Shown: positions 56,289 through 64,000 of the stretch, piece by piece
How the letters are laid out: each line of letters opens with the position of its first letter
Numbering within the stretch: position 1 is the stretch's first letter
Assembly: GCA_002410925.1 (NCBI GenBank)
Contig: DHPR01000033.1
Coordinates: forward strand, 431,364 to 495,363
DNA from: UBA5359 sp002410925 [NCBI: bacterium UBP13_UBA5359]
Lineage (GTDB): Bacteria; UBP13; UBA5359
Length of the DNA stretch: 64,000 bases
Direction: 5' to 3'
Position numbers and translations under genes: made by a program
The notes under the pieces: model-generated
Databases searched by the model: none
The model's input: the letters and a program-made list of their open reading frames with translations, nothing else
What the model was told of the DNA's origin: nothing

Positions 56289-58558
56289 CGTTTCCGCTCA
56301 CCCCTTATCTTCAATCTCCGGCCATCTGTATCTACAATTATACTGCCATGTTGGTCTGTACGATAAACCTCGACGCCCGCTTGCTGTAATCGCTGCAGAA
56401 CCCCTCTGTCGGGATGCCCATAATCATTATCGCGACCTACGGAGATAATGGCTGCCATCGGCCTGACTGCTTTTAGAAATGATGTGCTACATGATATTCT
56501 ACTACCGTGATGAGGCACTTTCAATACCCGAGCATCAAGCCGGCATCCGAACAGGGCTTCTTCTCCGGCCCGTTCGATATCACCGGTAAAGAGAAAAGAG
56601 GCTTTGCCGTAATCCAGGCGGCAAACTACTGAGCTATTGTTAAGATTAAAATCCTTGCCTTGTAAGAGCTCCTTATCAGGGCTAAGTATCGTTATGACGG
56701 CTCCTCCTCCGGATATGACCAGTCCTCGTTTCGCCTGTCTAAACGGAATACGCCTTTTCTTTATCTCCAGAAGAAAGCTTTTGTAAGCCGATGAACTATG
56801 CGGCCGGCAGCTATCAAGAACCTCATCGATCTTTATTCCATTAACAACGGAGAGCAGCCCGCCCAGATGATCGTAATGCGGATGTGTCAGAATAACGGCT
56901 CTGAGCCGGCCGATGCCCATGCTTCTGAGCCGTGTTGCCAGTGGTGCCTGCCCGCCGTCAATAAGAACCTTTTCACCGTTTGGCAAGCGAATCAACACCG
57001 CGTCACCCTGTCCTACATCGAGAAAGGTTATCTGCAGACGACTGTCAAACCTGTCAGCATAGTATCCGGTCACAACTGTGGCTACAATAATCAGCAGCGC
57101 ATATATGATCACCTTGTTCCTCTTACGATTCTTCCTCATATCAGAACCGTAGCGAGCCAGGGCAGCCAGGCAGAGATAATAGCATCCTATTATCCAGAGC
57201 GACGGTGAAGCTATAGTCAAGGACATAAGTGGCACCTTGTCCAGCAACCGTATCAAGGCAGCCACCAACACCAGCAATCCCTGATTGACCAGGTTCACTC
57301 CCTGCGCCGGTGACAAACTGATCAGACCCAACAGATCCGCCGCCAGCCCCAGGGGAACTGCAGGCGAGATAAGTGGAACCACCAGCAGATTTGCCAGAGA
57401 TGAAAGTGGTGATATTGTTCCAAAATGCCTGGCAATAATGGGTATTACGGCCAATTGCGCCCCAACAGAGGCTGCCAGCGCCAAAGCCATCCAACGAGGC
57501 ATAAAATCGAGACAGCGCTCCAGAACAGGGGTCAGAGTTATCAAACCCAGAACGGCAGAGAAGGAGAGCTGAAAGCCCGGCTCGTAAAGAGACCAGGGGT
57601 TATAGAGCAAAATCAACAATGCCGCTCCGGCCAGGCTGTTCAGATTATTACCGCGACGTTCAAAAATTATTCCTGCCAGACCAATCAGCGCCATAACGGC
57701 AGCCCGAGTTATTGATGGCTGTCCGCCTACTATTGTAGTATAAAGCAAAACAACGAGCGCCGCACCAGCAGCGGCAGTGCGTGTGGAGAACCTCAGCCAT
57801 TTAAAACCGGCAATGACAGAGCCCAGAATAAATGCCACATGAAGACCTGATACTACCAATGTATGGATTGTTCCTGTTCTACGAAAAGCATCTGACAGCT
57901 CTCTATCTATGGCTGAAGCATCCCCCAGCACCAGGGCGTTCATCAGAGCTGCCTGCTCTTGGCCCAGCGTACGCTTGTTAATATCCAGAAGATGCTGCCT
58001 TAGCCGGTACAATCCTCTGCTCCGGGCGCTGGAAGCGGCCTGCCCGATAATCTCCATATGATTGCCCAGTAAAAGATAACGGCCACGACCAGAGGAAACC
58101 AGACGTCCATTCACTCGCAGCAGATCGTTCCAGGCAGGCAATTCAGCTTCCCTGATTATCAAACGCAATGGAGCCTCCCAGACTTTCTCCCTGCCCTCAT
58201 GCCAAAGTCTCAGCGCTCGGCCGGTGATATAGAGCTTTTCTTCCCTCTTTACCGGATTTTCCGTTACTTTAAAGAGAAGCTCAACCTCTCCATTCTGACC
58301 TGGCGGAGTAACTGCTCGGCCATGGCTCTCCGAGCGTGCAGCACCTATGGCAATAAAAAGCAATATTATGAAAAGCATGGGTAACCGATTGTTATTGAAA
58401 AGAGAAGCGATTTCTCCTTTGCCGCCCCATAGATAGATAACCGCACCTGATAAGGCTAACAAAGCGATCGATATCCAGGCAGCAGCCGTCAAAGGCAAAT
58501 AAGGCTGAATTATTATGCCTGAAGCAAAGGATACAGCCGGCCATAACAGGGGATTCAT
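56285..58558 (-). CDS. comEC: ComEC/Rec2 DNA-uptake channel
   Basis: This 757-residue membrane protein has an N-terminal OB-like extracellular domain. The competence domain follows (LSDAFRRTGTIHTLVVSGLHVAFILG, with the conserved SG.H). The C-terminal metallo-beta-lactamase-like domain carries DVGQGDAVLIRLPNGEKVLIDGG, HPHYDHLGG and LKVPHHGSR. It forms the channel for single-stranded DNA across the membrane and may degrade one strand. The lactamase domain retains its metal ligands, so the nuclease may be active. It follows comEA. Confidence 0.95.
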   Translation of the reverse strand: MNPLLWPAVSFASGIIIQPYLPLTAAAWISIALLALSGAVIYLWGGKGEIASLFNNNRLPMLFIILLFIAIGAARSESHGRAVTPPGQNGEVELLFKVTENPVKREEKLYITGRALRLWHEGREKVWEAPLRLIIREAELPAWNDLLRVNGRLVSSGRGRYLLLGNHMEIIGQAASSARSRGLYRLRQHLLDINKRTLGQEQAALMNALVLGDASAIDRELSDAFRRTGTIHTLVVSGLHVAFILGSVIAGFKWLRFSTRTAAAGAALVVLLYTTIVGGQPSITRAAVMALIGLAGIIFERRGNNLNSLAGAALLILLYNPWSLYEPGFQLSFSAVLGLITLTPVLERCLDFMPRWMALALAASVGAQLAVIPIIARHFGTISPLSSLANLLVVPLISPAVPLGLAADLLGLISLSPAQGVNLVNQGLLVLVAALIRLLDKVPLMSLTIASPSLWIIGCYYLCLAALARYGSDMRKNRKRNKVIIYALLIIVATVVTGYYADRFDSRLQITFLDVGQGDAVLIRLPNGEKVLIDGGQAPLATRLRSMGIGRLRAVILTHPHYDHLGGLLSVVNGIKIDEVLDSCRPHSSSAYKSFLLEIKKRRIPFRQAKRGLVISGGGAVITILSPDKELLQGKDFNLNNSSVVCRLDYGKASFLFTGDIERAGEEALFGCRLDARVLKVPHHGSRISCSTSFLKAVRPMAAIISVGRDNDYGHPDRGVLQRLQQAGVEVYRTDQHGSIIVDTDGRRLKIRGERKR

Positions 58559-58565
58559 AAGAGCC

Positions 58566-59186
58566 TCAATTTATGCAAACGTGATCTTTAAGCTTATCGT
58601 ATTTCTTACGGCCTATGCCGGGGATCTTCATCAGGTCATCGGTGTGGCGAAAGGAGCCGTTTTTATCTCTATATTCTATAATTTTCCTGGCTGTAGCCGG
58701 CCCTACTCCCGGCAGGGTATCGAGCTCTCCTTCATCGGCAGTGTTCAAATTGACCGACCCATTTGATAATGCCCTCTTCCCGGTGGATTGAGCGGAAGCG
58801 GCGCTTCCGCTGACTGGAATCTCTATCTTCTGTCCATCATGCACCGGCGCAGCCATATTCAAGGCTGAAGTGTCTGCCCAACCGATAGCTCCCCCGGCCG
58901 CCTCAACAGCCTGATAAACCCGAGCACCTGAAGATAGACGATAAACTCCCGGCCGCAGCACGGCGCCGCAAACATGTACCAGGCAGATAGTATTATCCTG
59001 CTCCGCGGTAATTTTATCAGTATTTGATACCGCAGAGGATGTCGCTTCCAGCGACAGAGCTTCACCGCTGCGCCTAATCAGCGTTCGGTGTCCGATGACA
59101 GCCAGAAACACCACTGCCACCACCACAAGCGCTACCTGTTGTTGTCTGCTAAGATTACTTAACAAAAGATACCCCCAAGCCAGCAA
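58566..59186 (-). CDS. comEA: ComEA DNA receptor for uptake
   Basis: This 206-residue protein has one N-terminal membrane helix (QVALVVVAVVFLAVIG), a SLBB domain (CLVHVCGAVLRPGVYRLSSGARV ... GQKIEIPV) and a C-terminal helix-hairpin-helix pair (SVNLNTADEGELDTLPGVGPATARKIIEYRD ... DLMKIPGIGRKKYDKL). It binds double-stranded DNA outside the membrane and passes it to ComEC, whose gene is 7 bases away. Together with the Gsp/Pil genes at 0-4 kb it suggests natural competence. Confidence 0.95.
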   Translation of the reverse strand: MLAWGYLLLSNLSRQQQVALVVVAVVFLAVIGHRTLIRRSGEALSLEATSSAVSNTDKITAEQDNTICLVHVCGAVLRPGVYRLSSGARVYQAVEAAGGAIGWADTSALNMAAPVHDGQKIEIPVSGSAASAQSTGKRALSNGSVNLNTADEGELDTLPGVGPATARKIIEYRDKNGSFRHTDDLMKIPGIGRKKYDKLKDHVCIN

Positions 59187-59239
59187 GCAAGCTCTTATTA
59201 AGTATCATAAACAGGCTTCAATGCTTTCTCTCTTCCAAA

Positions 59240-61720
59240 TCAGGAAGCTACTATATTAATCAGCCTGCCGGGAACTACAACTACTTTTCGCACTGTCAAT
59301 CCACTTAAGAACCTGGCCGTTTTCTCTGACGACAGCGCTGCTTCCTTAAGTGCTTCTTCGCTGATATCGCTCTCCACCGTCAGCCTGTCACGCACCTTGC
59401 CGTTTACCTGGACAACAATGGTCATCTCTTCACGATATAGATACTCTTTACACCACGTCGGCCAGGGCTGAAGATATGCCATAGTCTCATGCCCCAGCTT
59501 TTGCCAGAGCTCTTCAGAAATATGCGGCGTGAAGGGTACAAGCAGCGTCACTACGGTTTCCAGGCCATTACGATATTCGGCCGCATAATCTGCTGAATAC
59601 AGACCGCTTTCCAGATACGGCATCTTGTCAGCCATCACATTTACCAGCTCCATAATCGCGCTGATGGCAGTGTTGAAATGCAGTCTGATCTCGATATCTT
59701 CACTGACACGCTTTATGGTACTATGGATATGCCGTCGTAGCTTGCTGAGATCAGCCGCATCATTACCGGCGGCAGCCCCCTGATAGCGGTTGAACACATC
59801 CAATGCACTGTTGACCAATCGCCACACGCGACCGAGGAAACGGAAGGATCCTTCCACGCCACGGTCACTCCACTCCAGGTCACGTTCCGGCGGTGAAGCA
59901 AACAAGATAAAGAGGCGTGCGGTATCAGCACCATAGCGCTCTATAATCTCATGGGGATCCACTACATTGCCCTTGGATTTAGACATTTTAGAACCATCCT
60001 TGATAACCATGCCCTGAGTAAGCAGATTGGCAAAGGGTTCCGGTACGCTCGTCAATCCCATATCGCGTATAGCCTTGGTGAAGAAACGGGCATAGAGCAG
60101 ATGCATAACTGCATGCTCAATACCTCCGATGTACTGATCGACAGGCAACCAGTGGTCAGCACAATCGCGGCCGAAGGGGCTTCTATCATTATGCGGATCT
60201 ACATACCGCAAAAAATACCAGGAAGAATCGATAAACGTATCCATGGTATCGGTTTCTCTGTAGGCCGGGCCGCCGCAAACAGGGCAATCCACATCAATAA
60301 ATTCACGCGCTTCGGCTAATGGTGATTGTCCGCCCGGAGAAAAAGCCACATTTTCCGGCAGTATCACCGGCAGGCTCTCCTCTGGCACTGCCTCCCAGCC
60401 GCATTTCTCGCAATATACCATGGGAATAGGTGCTCCCCAATAACGCTGGCGTGATATCAGCCAATCACGCAGCCGGTAATTGACAGTACGTTCGCCAAAC
60501 CCCTGTGCGGCGATGTAATCGATGATATCGGACATGGCCTCTCGGTTATTACGTCCGTTAAAGCGTCCGGAATTCACCATAATGCCGTCATCCACATAGG
60601 CCTGGGCCATTTTTTCACCCCGGGCTTCATCCTGACCGGCAATGACGCGATACACCGCTAAACCATATTGCTGAGCAAATTCAAAGTCTCTCTGATCGTG
60701 TGCCGGCACAGCCATAACGGCTCCGGTGCCATATTCCATCAATACATAATTAGCCACCCATATGGGAATCTTGTTACCATCGAGCGGATTTATCGCGTAT
60801 GCACCGGTAAAAACGCCTTCCTTCTCAGCAGTATCACTGCGTTGAGCAGTGGTCCGATGATGCATGCGCTCAACAAATGCCCTGACTTCTTCTTCCTGAG
60901 AGGTGCCTATGGAAAGCTCCTTTGCCAGCGAATTTTCAGCTGCCAGGGCCAGATAGGTTACACCGTAGACGGTATCCGGACGAGTAGTGAATACGGGCAG
61001 CATTTGACCATCCGGTAAACGAAAATCTATACGTGCCCCCTCACTGCGTCCTATCCAGTTGGACTGCATAATACGAACGCGCTCCGGCCACCCCTCCAGC
61101 ATATCCAGATCATTCAAAAGTTCTTCTGCATAAGCGGTAATCTTCAAATACCATTGCTCCAGTTCCTTCTGAATCACGGGAGTTCCACAGCGCCAGCACT
61201 CACCATTTACTACCTGCTCATTAGCCAGCACAGTGGCGCAAGCTTCGCACCAATTAACCTGACCCGAAGATCGGTAAACCAGATCCTTTTCCCAGAGCTT
61301 GGTAAAAAACCACTGTGTCCATTTGTAGTAATTCGGCAGACAGGTTGTCACTTCGCGATGCCAATCATAGCTATAGCCTAATGCTTTGAGCTGCTTGCGC
61401 ATATTGGCTATGTTGCTTAGAGTCCATTCGGCCGGATGCACACCGCGCTGGATGGCAGCATTCTCCGCCGGTAATCCAAAGGCATCCCAACCCATAGGAT
61501 GAAGCACGTTGTACCCACGCATATGACGATAACGGGCCATCACATCACCGATGGAATAATTGCGGACATGCCCCATATGTATACGCCCGGAGGGATATGG
61601 AAACATTTCCAACAGATAGTATTTCGGCCGCTCAGGTTGCAACTCAACCTTGAAGGTATTCTCTTCCTCCCAGCGGCGCTGCCATTTCTCTTCAATAGCC
61701 TGAAAATCGTATTTTTTCAT
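59240..61720 (-). CDS. leuS: Leucyl-tRNA synthetase
   Basis: This 826-residue class I synthetase has the HIGH-type motif PYPSGRIHMGHVRNYS near 40 and zinc-like CEACATVLANEQVVNGECWRC. The CP1 editing domain includes TTRPDTVYGVTYLAL, and the KMSKS motif (GSKMSKSKGNVVDP) is near 575. The C-terminal anticodon-binding domain follows. Length is normal for bacteria. I see no T-box leader in the 200 bases upstream, which is unusual for a Firmicutes synthetase but not exceptional. GCAGGAGAA precedes the ATG. Confidence 0.98.
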   Translation of the reverse strand: MKKYDFQAIEEKWQRRWEEENTFKVELQPERPKYYLLEMFPYPSGRIHMGHVRNYSIGDVMARYRHMRGYNVLHPMGWDAFGLPAENAAIQRGVHPAEWTLSNIANMRKQLKALGYSYDWHREVTTCLPNYYKWTQWFFTKLWEKDLVYRSSGQVNWCEACATVLANEQVVNGECWRCGTPVIQKELEQWYLKITAYAEELLNDLDMLEGWPERVRIMQSNWIGRSEGARIDFRLPDGQMLPVFTTRPDTVYGVTYLALAAENSLAKELSIGTSQEEEVRAFVERMHHRTTAQRSDTAEKEGVFTGAYAINPLDGNKIPIWVANYVLMEYGTGAVMAVPAHDQRDFEFAQQYGLAVYRVIAGQDEARGEKMAQAYVDDGIMVNSGRFNGRNNREAMSDIIDYIAAQGFGERTVNYRLRDWLISRQRYWGAPIPMVYCEKCGWEAVPEESLPVILPENVAFSPGGQSPLAEAREFIDVDCPVCGGPAYRETDTMDTFIDSSWYFLRYVDPHNDRSPFGRDCADHWLPVDQYIGGIEHAVMHLLYARFFTKAIRDMGLTSVPEPFANLLTQGMVIKDGSKMSKSKGNVVDPHEIIERYGADTARLFILFASPPERDLEWSDRGVEGSFRFLGRVWRLVNSALDVFNRYQGAAAGNDAADLSKLRRHIHSTIKRVSEDIEIRLHFNTAISAIMELVNVMADKMPYLESGLYSADYAAEYRNGLETVVTLLVPFTPHISEELWQKLGHETMAYLQPWPTWCKEYLYREEMTIVVQVNGKVRDRLTVESDISEEALKEAALSSEKTARFLSGLTVRKVVVVPGRLINIVAS

Positions 61721-61767
61721 GACTTTCTCCTGCGAGTAATGTTTATCAGACTCAATCGATACTTACA

Positions 61768-61796
61768 AAAATAACTCAGGGAACCTGAGTTATTTT
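61768..61796 (-). terminator. Terminator between tRNA-Ala and leuS
   Basis: A 13-pair perfect stem (AAAATAACTCAGG / CCTGAGTTATTTT) with a three-base loop has U-runs on both sides, so it can work in either direction. It ends the tRNA-Ala transcript before leuS. Confidence 0.85.
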
Positions 61797-61921
61797 AATC
61801 GCTTATTAAATGACTATCTTTGCTTCTTGGACCGGCTTCATCCCGTCTTCAATATTGTCGTCTATAATTATATTCAAACTCTTCAACCTGTTCAATTCCT
61901 GCTTCACTTTGAAGCGAAGAA

Positions 61922-61997
61922 TGGTGGAGCTGAGGGGATTCGAACCCCTGGCCTCTTCCATGCCGAGGAAGCGCGCTCCCAGCTGCGCCACAGCCCC
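61922..61997 (-). tRNA. tRNA-Ala (anticodon GGC), with C at position 33
   Basis: A 76-base cloverleaf: acceptor GGGGCTG / CAGCTCC with the G3-U70 pair that identifies alanine tRNAs, encoded CCA, anticodon loop TCGGCAT with GGC. Position 33 is C where U is nearly universal. Confidence 0.93.
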
Positions 61998-62057
61998 ACG
62001 TGAATATCTAGTATTATATCAGGCAGACCGGATTTGTCAATATAAATGGAGCAACCA

Positions 62058-63014
62058 TTAGGGCTTCTCCAGAGCGTTCAGATTAAATACCGGCACATCG
62101 TCCGGATCTATCTTATCGGCTATCAACAGAGGAGATGTCCGGTCTTCCTCCCTATTTATCCAGGAGATGATACATTGTAACGGCTGAGCAAGTCTTTCTC
62201 CTTGAAAGGTAAGCGGTGTAATCAAGGCTACTCTCTTCATATCGCCTGGCCTGATGGTAAATTCACCGCTAGCCTGACTGCTGCTCCTGCTGGAAGGCTG
62301 TTCAGGGTTATCTGCCTCCGGAACATCAGCCGGCATATCCATAGGCGGGCGCGATGCTTTTGTATCGCCCGGGCCTGCAGCATTCTCTCTGCCTTCCCGG
62401 CCTGGCTGCGCCGGTGTGGCTGGCAACGGCTCTCTATCCGCAGCCAACTGAGAAGTCTGTCCCAGTTCGATGGATATCCGGGCTGACTTGATAGTATAAT
62501 CTGAAACATTCCTTACCCAGATTACCGGCTGCCACATTACCGGCAGAGCTACCTTGACATCTGCCTCTTCAGGCATTTTGGGAATAATACGATTCATTCC
62601 TACAGCAATCACATCCAATGGCACTGCTGTAGGGAAATAATCAATACCCTTACTATTTGTCGGAAGAACCAATCGCATATTGGGCCTGTAATAACCCGAA
62701 TCTATAAGCGCATCGTAGATAGCATCATTAAGCTCATTGCTTCTACCGGATAACAGAGATTTCAATCTATCGCGAGCTGGCGCATCATTCTTCTTGTCCA
62801 TATCATTGATAGCAACTTTAAAACGAGCAATCTCCAATTTGAGATTTCCAGGGTAATTTCTCAAGCCATAATCCACCCAGGCCATGGCGTTAGCATAATC
62901 TTTATCCAGCAGATAGCTGTTAACATAATCAAGACACTCCTCCGGGCTGCTCTCGGCTGCCATAGCCGGAAAAGCACAAAGGAGCAATACCATTAAAAAT
63001 ATAGCAAAGCGCAA
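62058..63014 (-). CDS. Predicted secreted protein with helical repeat region
   Basis: This protein of about 318 residues has a signal peptide (FAIFLMVLLLCAFPAMAAES) and a TPR-like region (CLDYVNSYLLDKDYANAMAWVDYGLRNYPGN). A beta-rich middle follows (PVMWQPVIWVRNVSDYTIKSARI), then a Pro/Ser/Gly-rich linker (about 205-255) and a C-terminal beta domain. No family recognised. The start is uncertain: TTG at 63014 has a GGTGTGG-like RBS, TTG at 63041 has none. It probably works at the cell surface. Confidence 0.6.
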   Translation of the reverse strand: MRFAIFLMVLLLCAFPAMAAESSPEECLDYVNSYLLDKDYANAMAWVDYGLRNYPGNLKLEIARFKVAINDMDKKNDAPARDRLKSLLSGRSNELNDAIYDALIDSGYYRPNMRLVLPTNSKGIDYFPTAVPLDVIAVGMNRIIPKMPEEADVKVALPVMWQPVIWVRNVSDYTIKSARISIELGQTSQLAADREPLPATPAQPGREGRENAAGPGDTKASRPPMDMPADVPEADNPEQPSSRSSSQASGEFTIRPGDMKRVALITPLTFQGERLAQPLQCIISWINREEDRTSPLLIADKIDPDDVPVFNLNALEKP

Positions 63015-63056
63015 AAGAACCACACCCTTTCTAAGCGACAAATGAGCATCTTACGC

Positions 63057-63339
63057 TTATATCTCTTTCGCGGCTTTGTTAACGGCATTTCCCGCCGCTT
63101 CCAGAGTATACTCTATATCCTTTTCCGCGTGTGAGAAAGTGATAAAGAGTGGATAATGTTAGAAAACGTCCTCTCTGCAGAAGATATTTAATAAAAAGGT
63201 TTTTTAAATGCTTAGCCGCCGGATTTATTATCATCGTCGAAGACAACCTCTTCACACTTAGAATTTCTCCGTTATTGCTGAATATCCTTCTCAGGCCATC
63301 CATAAGATCGACCTCTGCTATAAACCCTTCTATTAATAA
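63057..63339 (-). pseudogene. C-terminal remnant of a class III aminotransferase
   Basis: The fragment reads MDGLRRIFSNNGEI ... LFIKYLLQRG in one frame, then FSHAEKDIEYTLEAAGNAVN in the next. This is the usual end of glutamate-1-semialdehyde aminotransferase-like enzymes (their form is ... FLSTAHTEEDIDRTLEA). A single extra A near 63158 explains the frame change. The first 85% or so of the gene is missing; upstream the frame is closed by a stop near 63345. Confidence 0.7.
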
Positions 63340-63540
63340 TACCCGGCAAAATTATAGAGTAAACGAGGAAGTATTCTGTTTTAATAATGCGACCGTATGT
63401 CCATTCTGTACCATCTGGCAAGCATCTTTACCCGGAATGACTTAATCCTTGATCATTGCTTGCAACATCCTGTCTCGTTATACCTCTGTTTATATTTCTT
63501 GTGCAGAGGGAATAATTATACAAAAAATGACGGCGATATC

Positions 63541-64000
63541 ATGCGGCATAAATCGATAAATGAATTGGTTTCTCTAGAAGGGAAGACAGCACTGGTAACG
63601 GGTTGCTCTCAAGGCATTGGAGAAGCGATCGTTTCCAGGCTTGCTCAGGCCGGAGCCTCTTTGATACTGGTAGATATTAATCGAAAAAAGCTGGAAAGAG
63701 TAAGAAAGGAAAGATGCGCCTCGGCACATGCCCTCTGCATGGCGGCCGATCTATCCAAGAAAGAGGCTATAGATAAGCTATGGCGTGATTTTAAAGGGAA
63801 TAAGCCGGATATACTTATCAACAATGCCGGGGTATATCCCTTTTTGGACTACCTTGAGATGACGGCGGATGCCTACAAAAAAATACTCGATGTAAACTTG
63901 AACGCTTCCTTTTGGATGTGCAAAAATTTTATAAAGCGGCGTGGAAAAGAGGGTGGCATCATCATAAATATCTCTTCAATAGAAGCCATACTTCCCTTTA
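63541..64000 (+). CDS. Short-chain dehydrogenase/reductase, 3' end cut by window edge
   Basis: The frame is open from an ATG at 63541 to the end of the window (about 153 codons). It has TGCSQGIGEAIVSRLAQAGA as the NAD(P) motif, DILINNAGVYPF and IINISSIEA, with the catalytic Ser; the YxxxK motif lies beyond the edge. It is a FabG-like SDR, distinct from that at 10401. The RBS is weak. The 200 bases upstream hold no gene. Confidence 0.88.
   Translation, partial: MRHKSINELVSLEGKTALVTGCSQGIGEAIVSRLAQAGASLILVDINRKKLERVRKERCASAHALCMAADLSKKEAIDKLWRDFKGNKPDILINNAGVYPFLDYLEMTADAYKKILDVNLNASFWMCKNFIKRRGKEGGIIINISSIEAILPF

Noticed and set aside
61721-61921. T-box leader for leuS
   Set aside because: No T-box consensus (GGTGG..ACCGCG) or specifier hairpin was found; the strong hairpin there is the tRNA-Ala terminator.
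61806-61991. Frame starting MAQLGARFLGMEEARG
   Set aside because: The first 23 residues are the translation of the tRNA-Ala gene, a well-known false gene; the remainder lacks its own start.

Overview
The window looks like the chromosome of an anaerobic, low-to-mid GC bacterium of the Firmicutes (Clostridia-like). The signs are the comEA-comEC-DUF3006-holA order, strong GGAGG ribosome binding sites with many GTG/TTG starts, sigma-A-type promoters, a sodium-pumping biotin decarboxylase and old-yellow-enzyme type reductases. The genus was not determined.

Layout. 1-4.0 kb: type II secretion / type IV pilus-like genes (GspE, GspF, GspG and a GspH/FimT-like pseudopilin cut by the window edge). 4.1-10.2 kb: an FMN/FeS/FAD reductase, then an operon birA-oadG-oadA-like-oadB that makes, biotinylates and assembles a membrane sodium-pumping decarboxylase. 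10.4-13.3 kb: a short-chain dehydrogenase behind a clear promoter, a Gfo/Idh/MocA oxidoreductase and a secreted protein. 13.2-51.2 kb: one complete-looking prophage in the 3' end of tRNA-Thr(CGT), bounded by an 85-bp imperfect direct repeat. 51.3-64 kb: a PIN/RHH toxin-antitoxin pair, tRNA-Phe, a GH4 alpha-galactosidase-like gene with an AraC regulator, holA, DUF3006, comEC, comEA, leuS, tRNA-Ala, a secreted protein, a frameshifted aminotransferase remnant and the start of a second short-chain dehydrogenase.

The prophage is a mosaic. From right to left it has a tyrosine integrase, a membrane-anchored WYL-domain protein, and a LexA/CI-type repressor facing a divergent early promoter with repeated operators. 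The early operon carries HTH proteins, a phage beta clamp, a replication protein with an 11-bp iteron array inside its gene, and a DnaC-like helicase loader. Next comes a promoter followed by a terminator at the head of the late operon. The late operon has HNH, a ParB-domain methyltransferase, a lambda-type head module (small and large terminase, portal, protease-scaffold, gpD, gpE) and a P2-type contractile tail (sheath, tube, gpE/E' with a -1 frameshift site, tape measure, X, D, V, U, W, J, I, fibre), then holin and amidase. The left end carries an AbiTii-domain protein and a YfbU-family protein.

The observations I consider most worth following are: (1) four same-orientation copies of a parS-like palindrome (consensus TATTCCACGTGAAATA), found only in the prophage and intermediate between chromosomal parS and the Noc site; (2) two leader RNA elements with a covarying long-range stem; (3) an 11-bp phased iteron array; (4) an eight-cysteine microprotein gene inside the tail operon.
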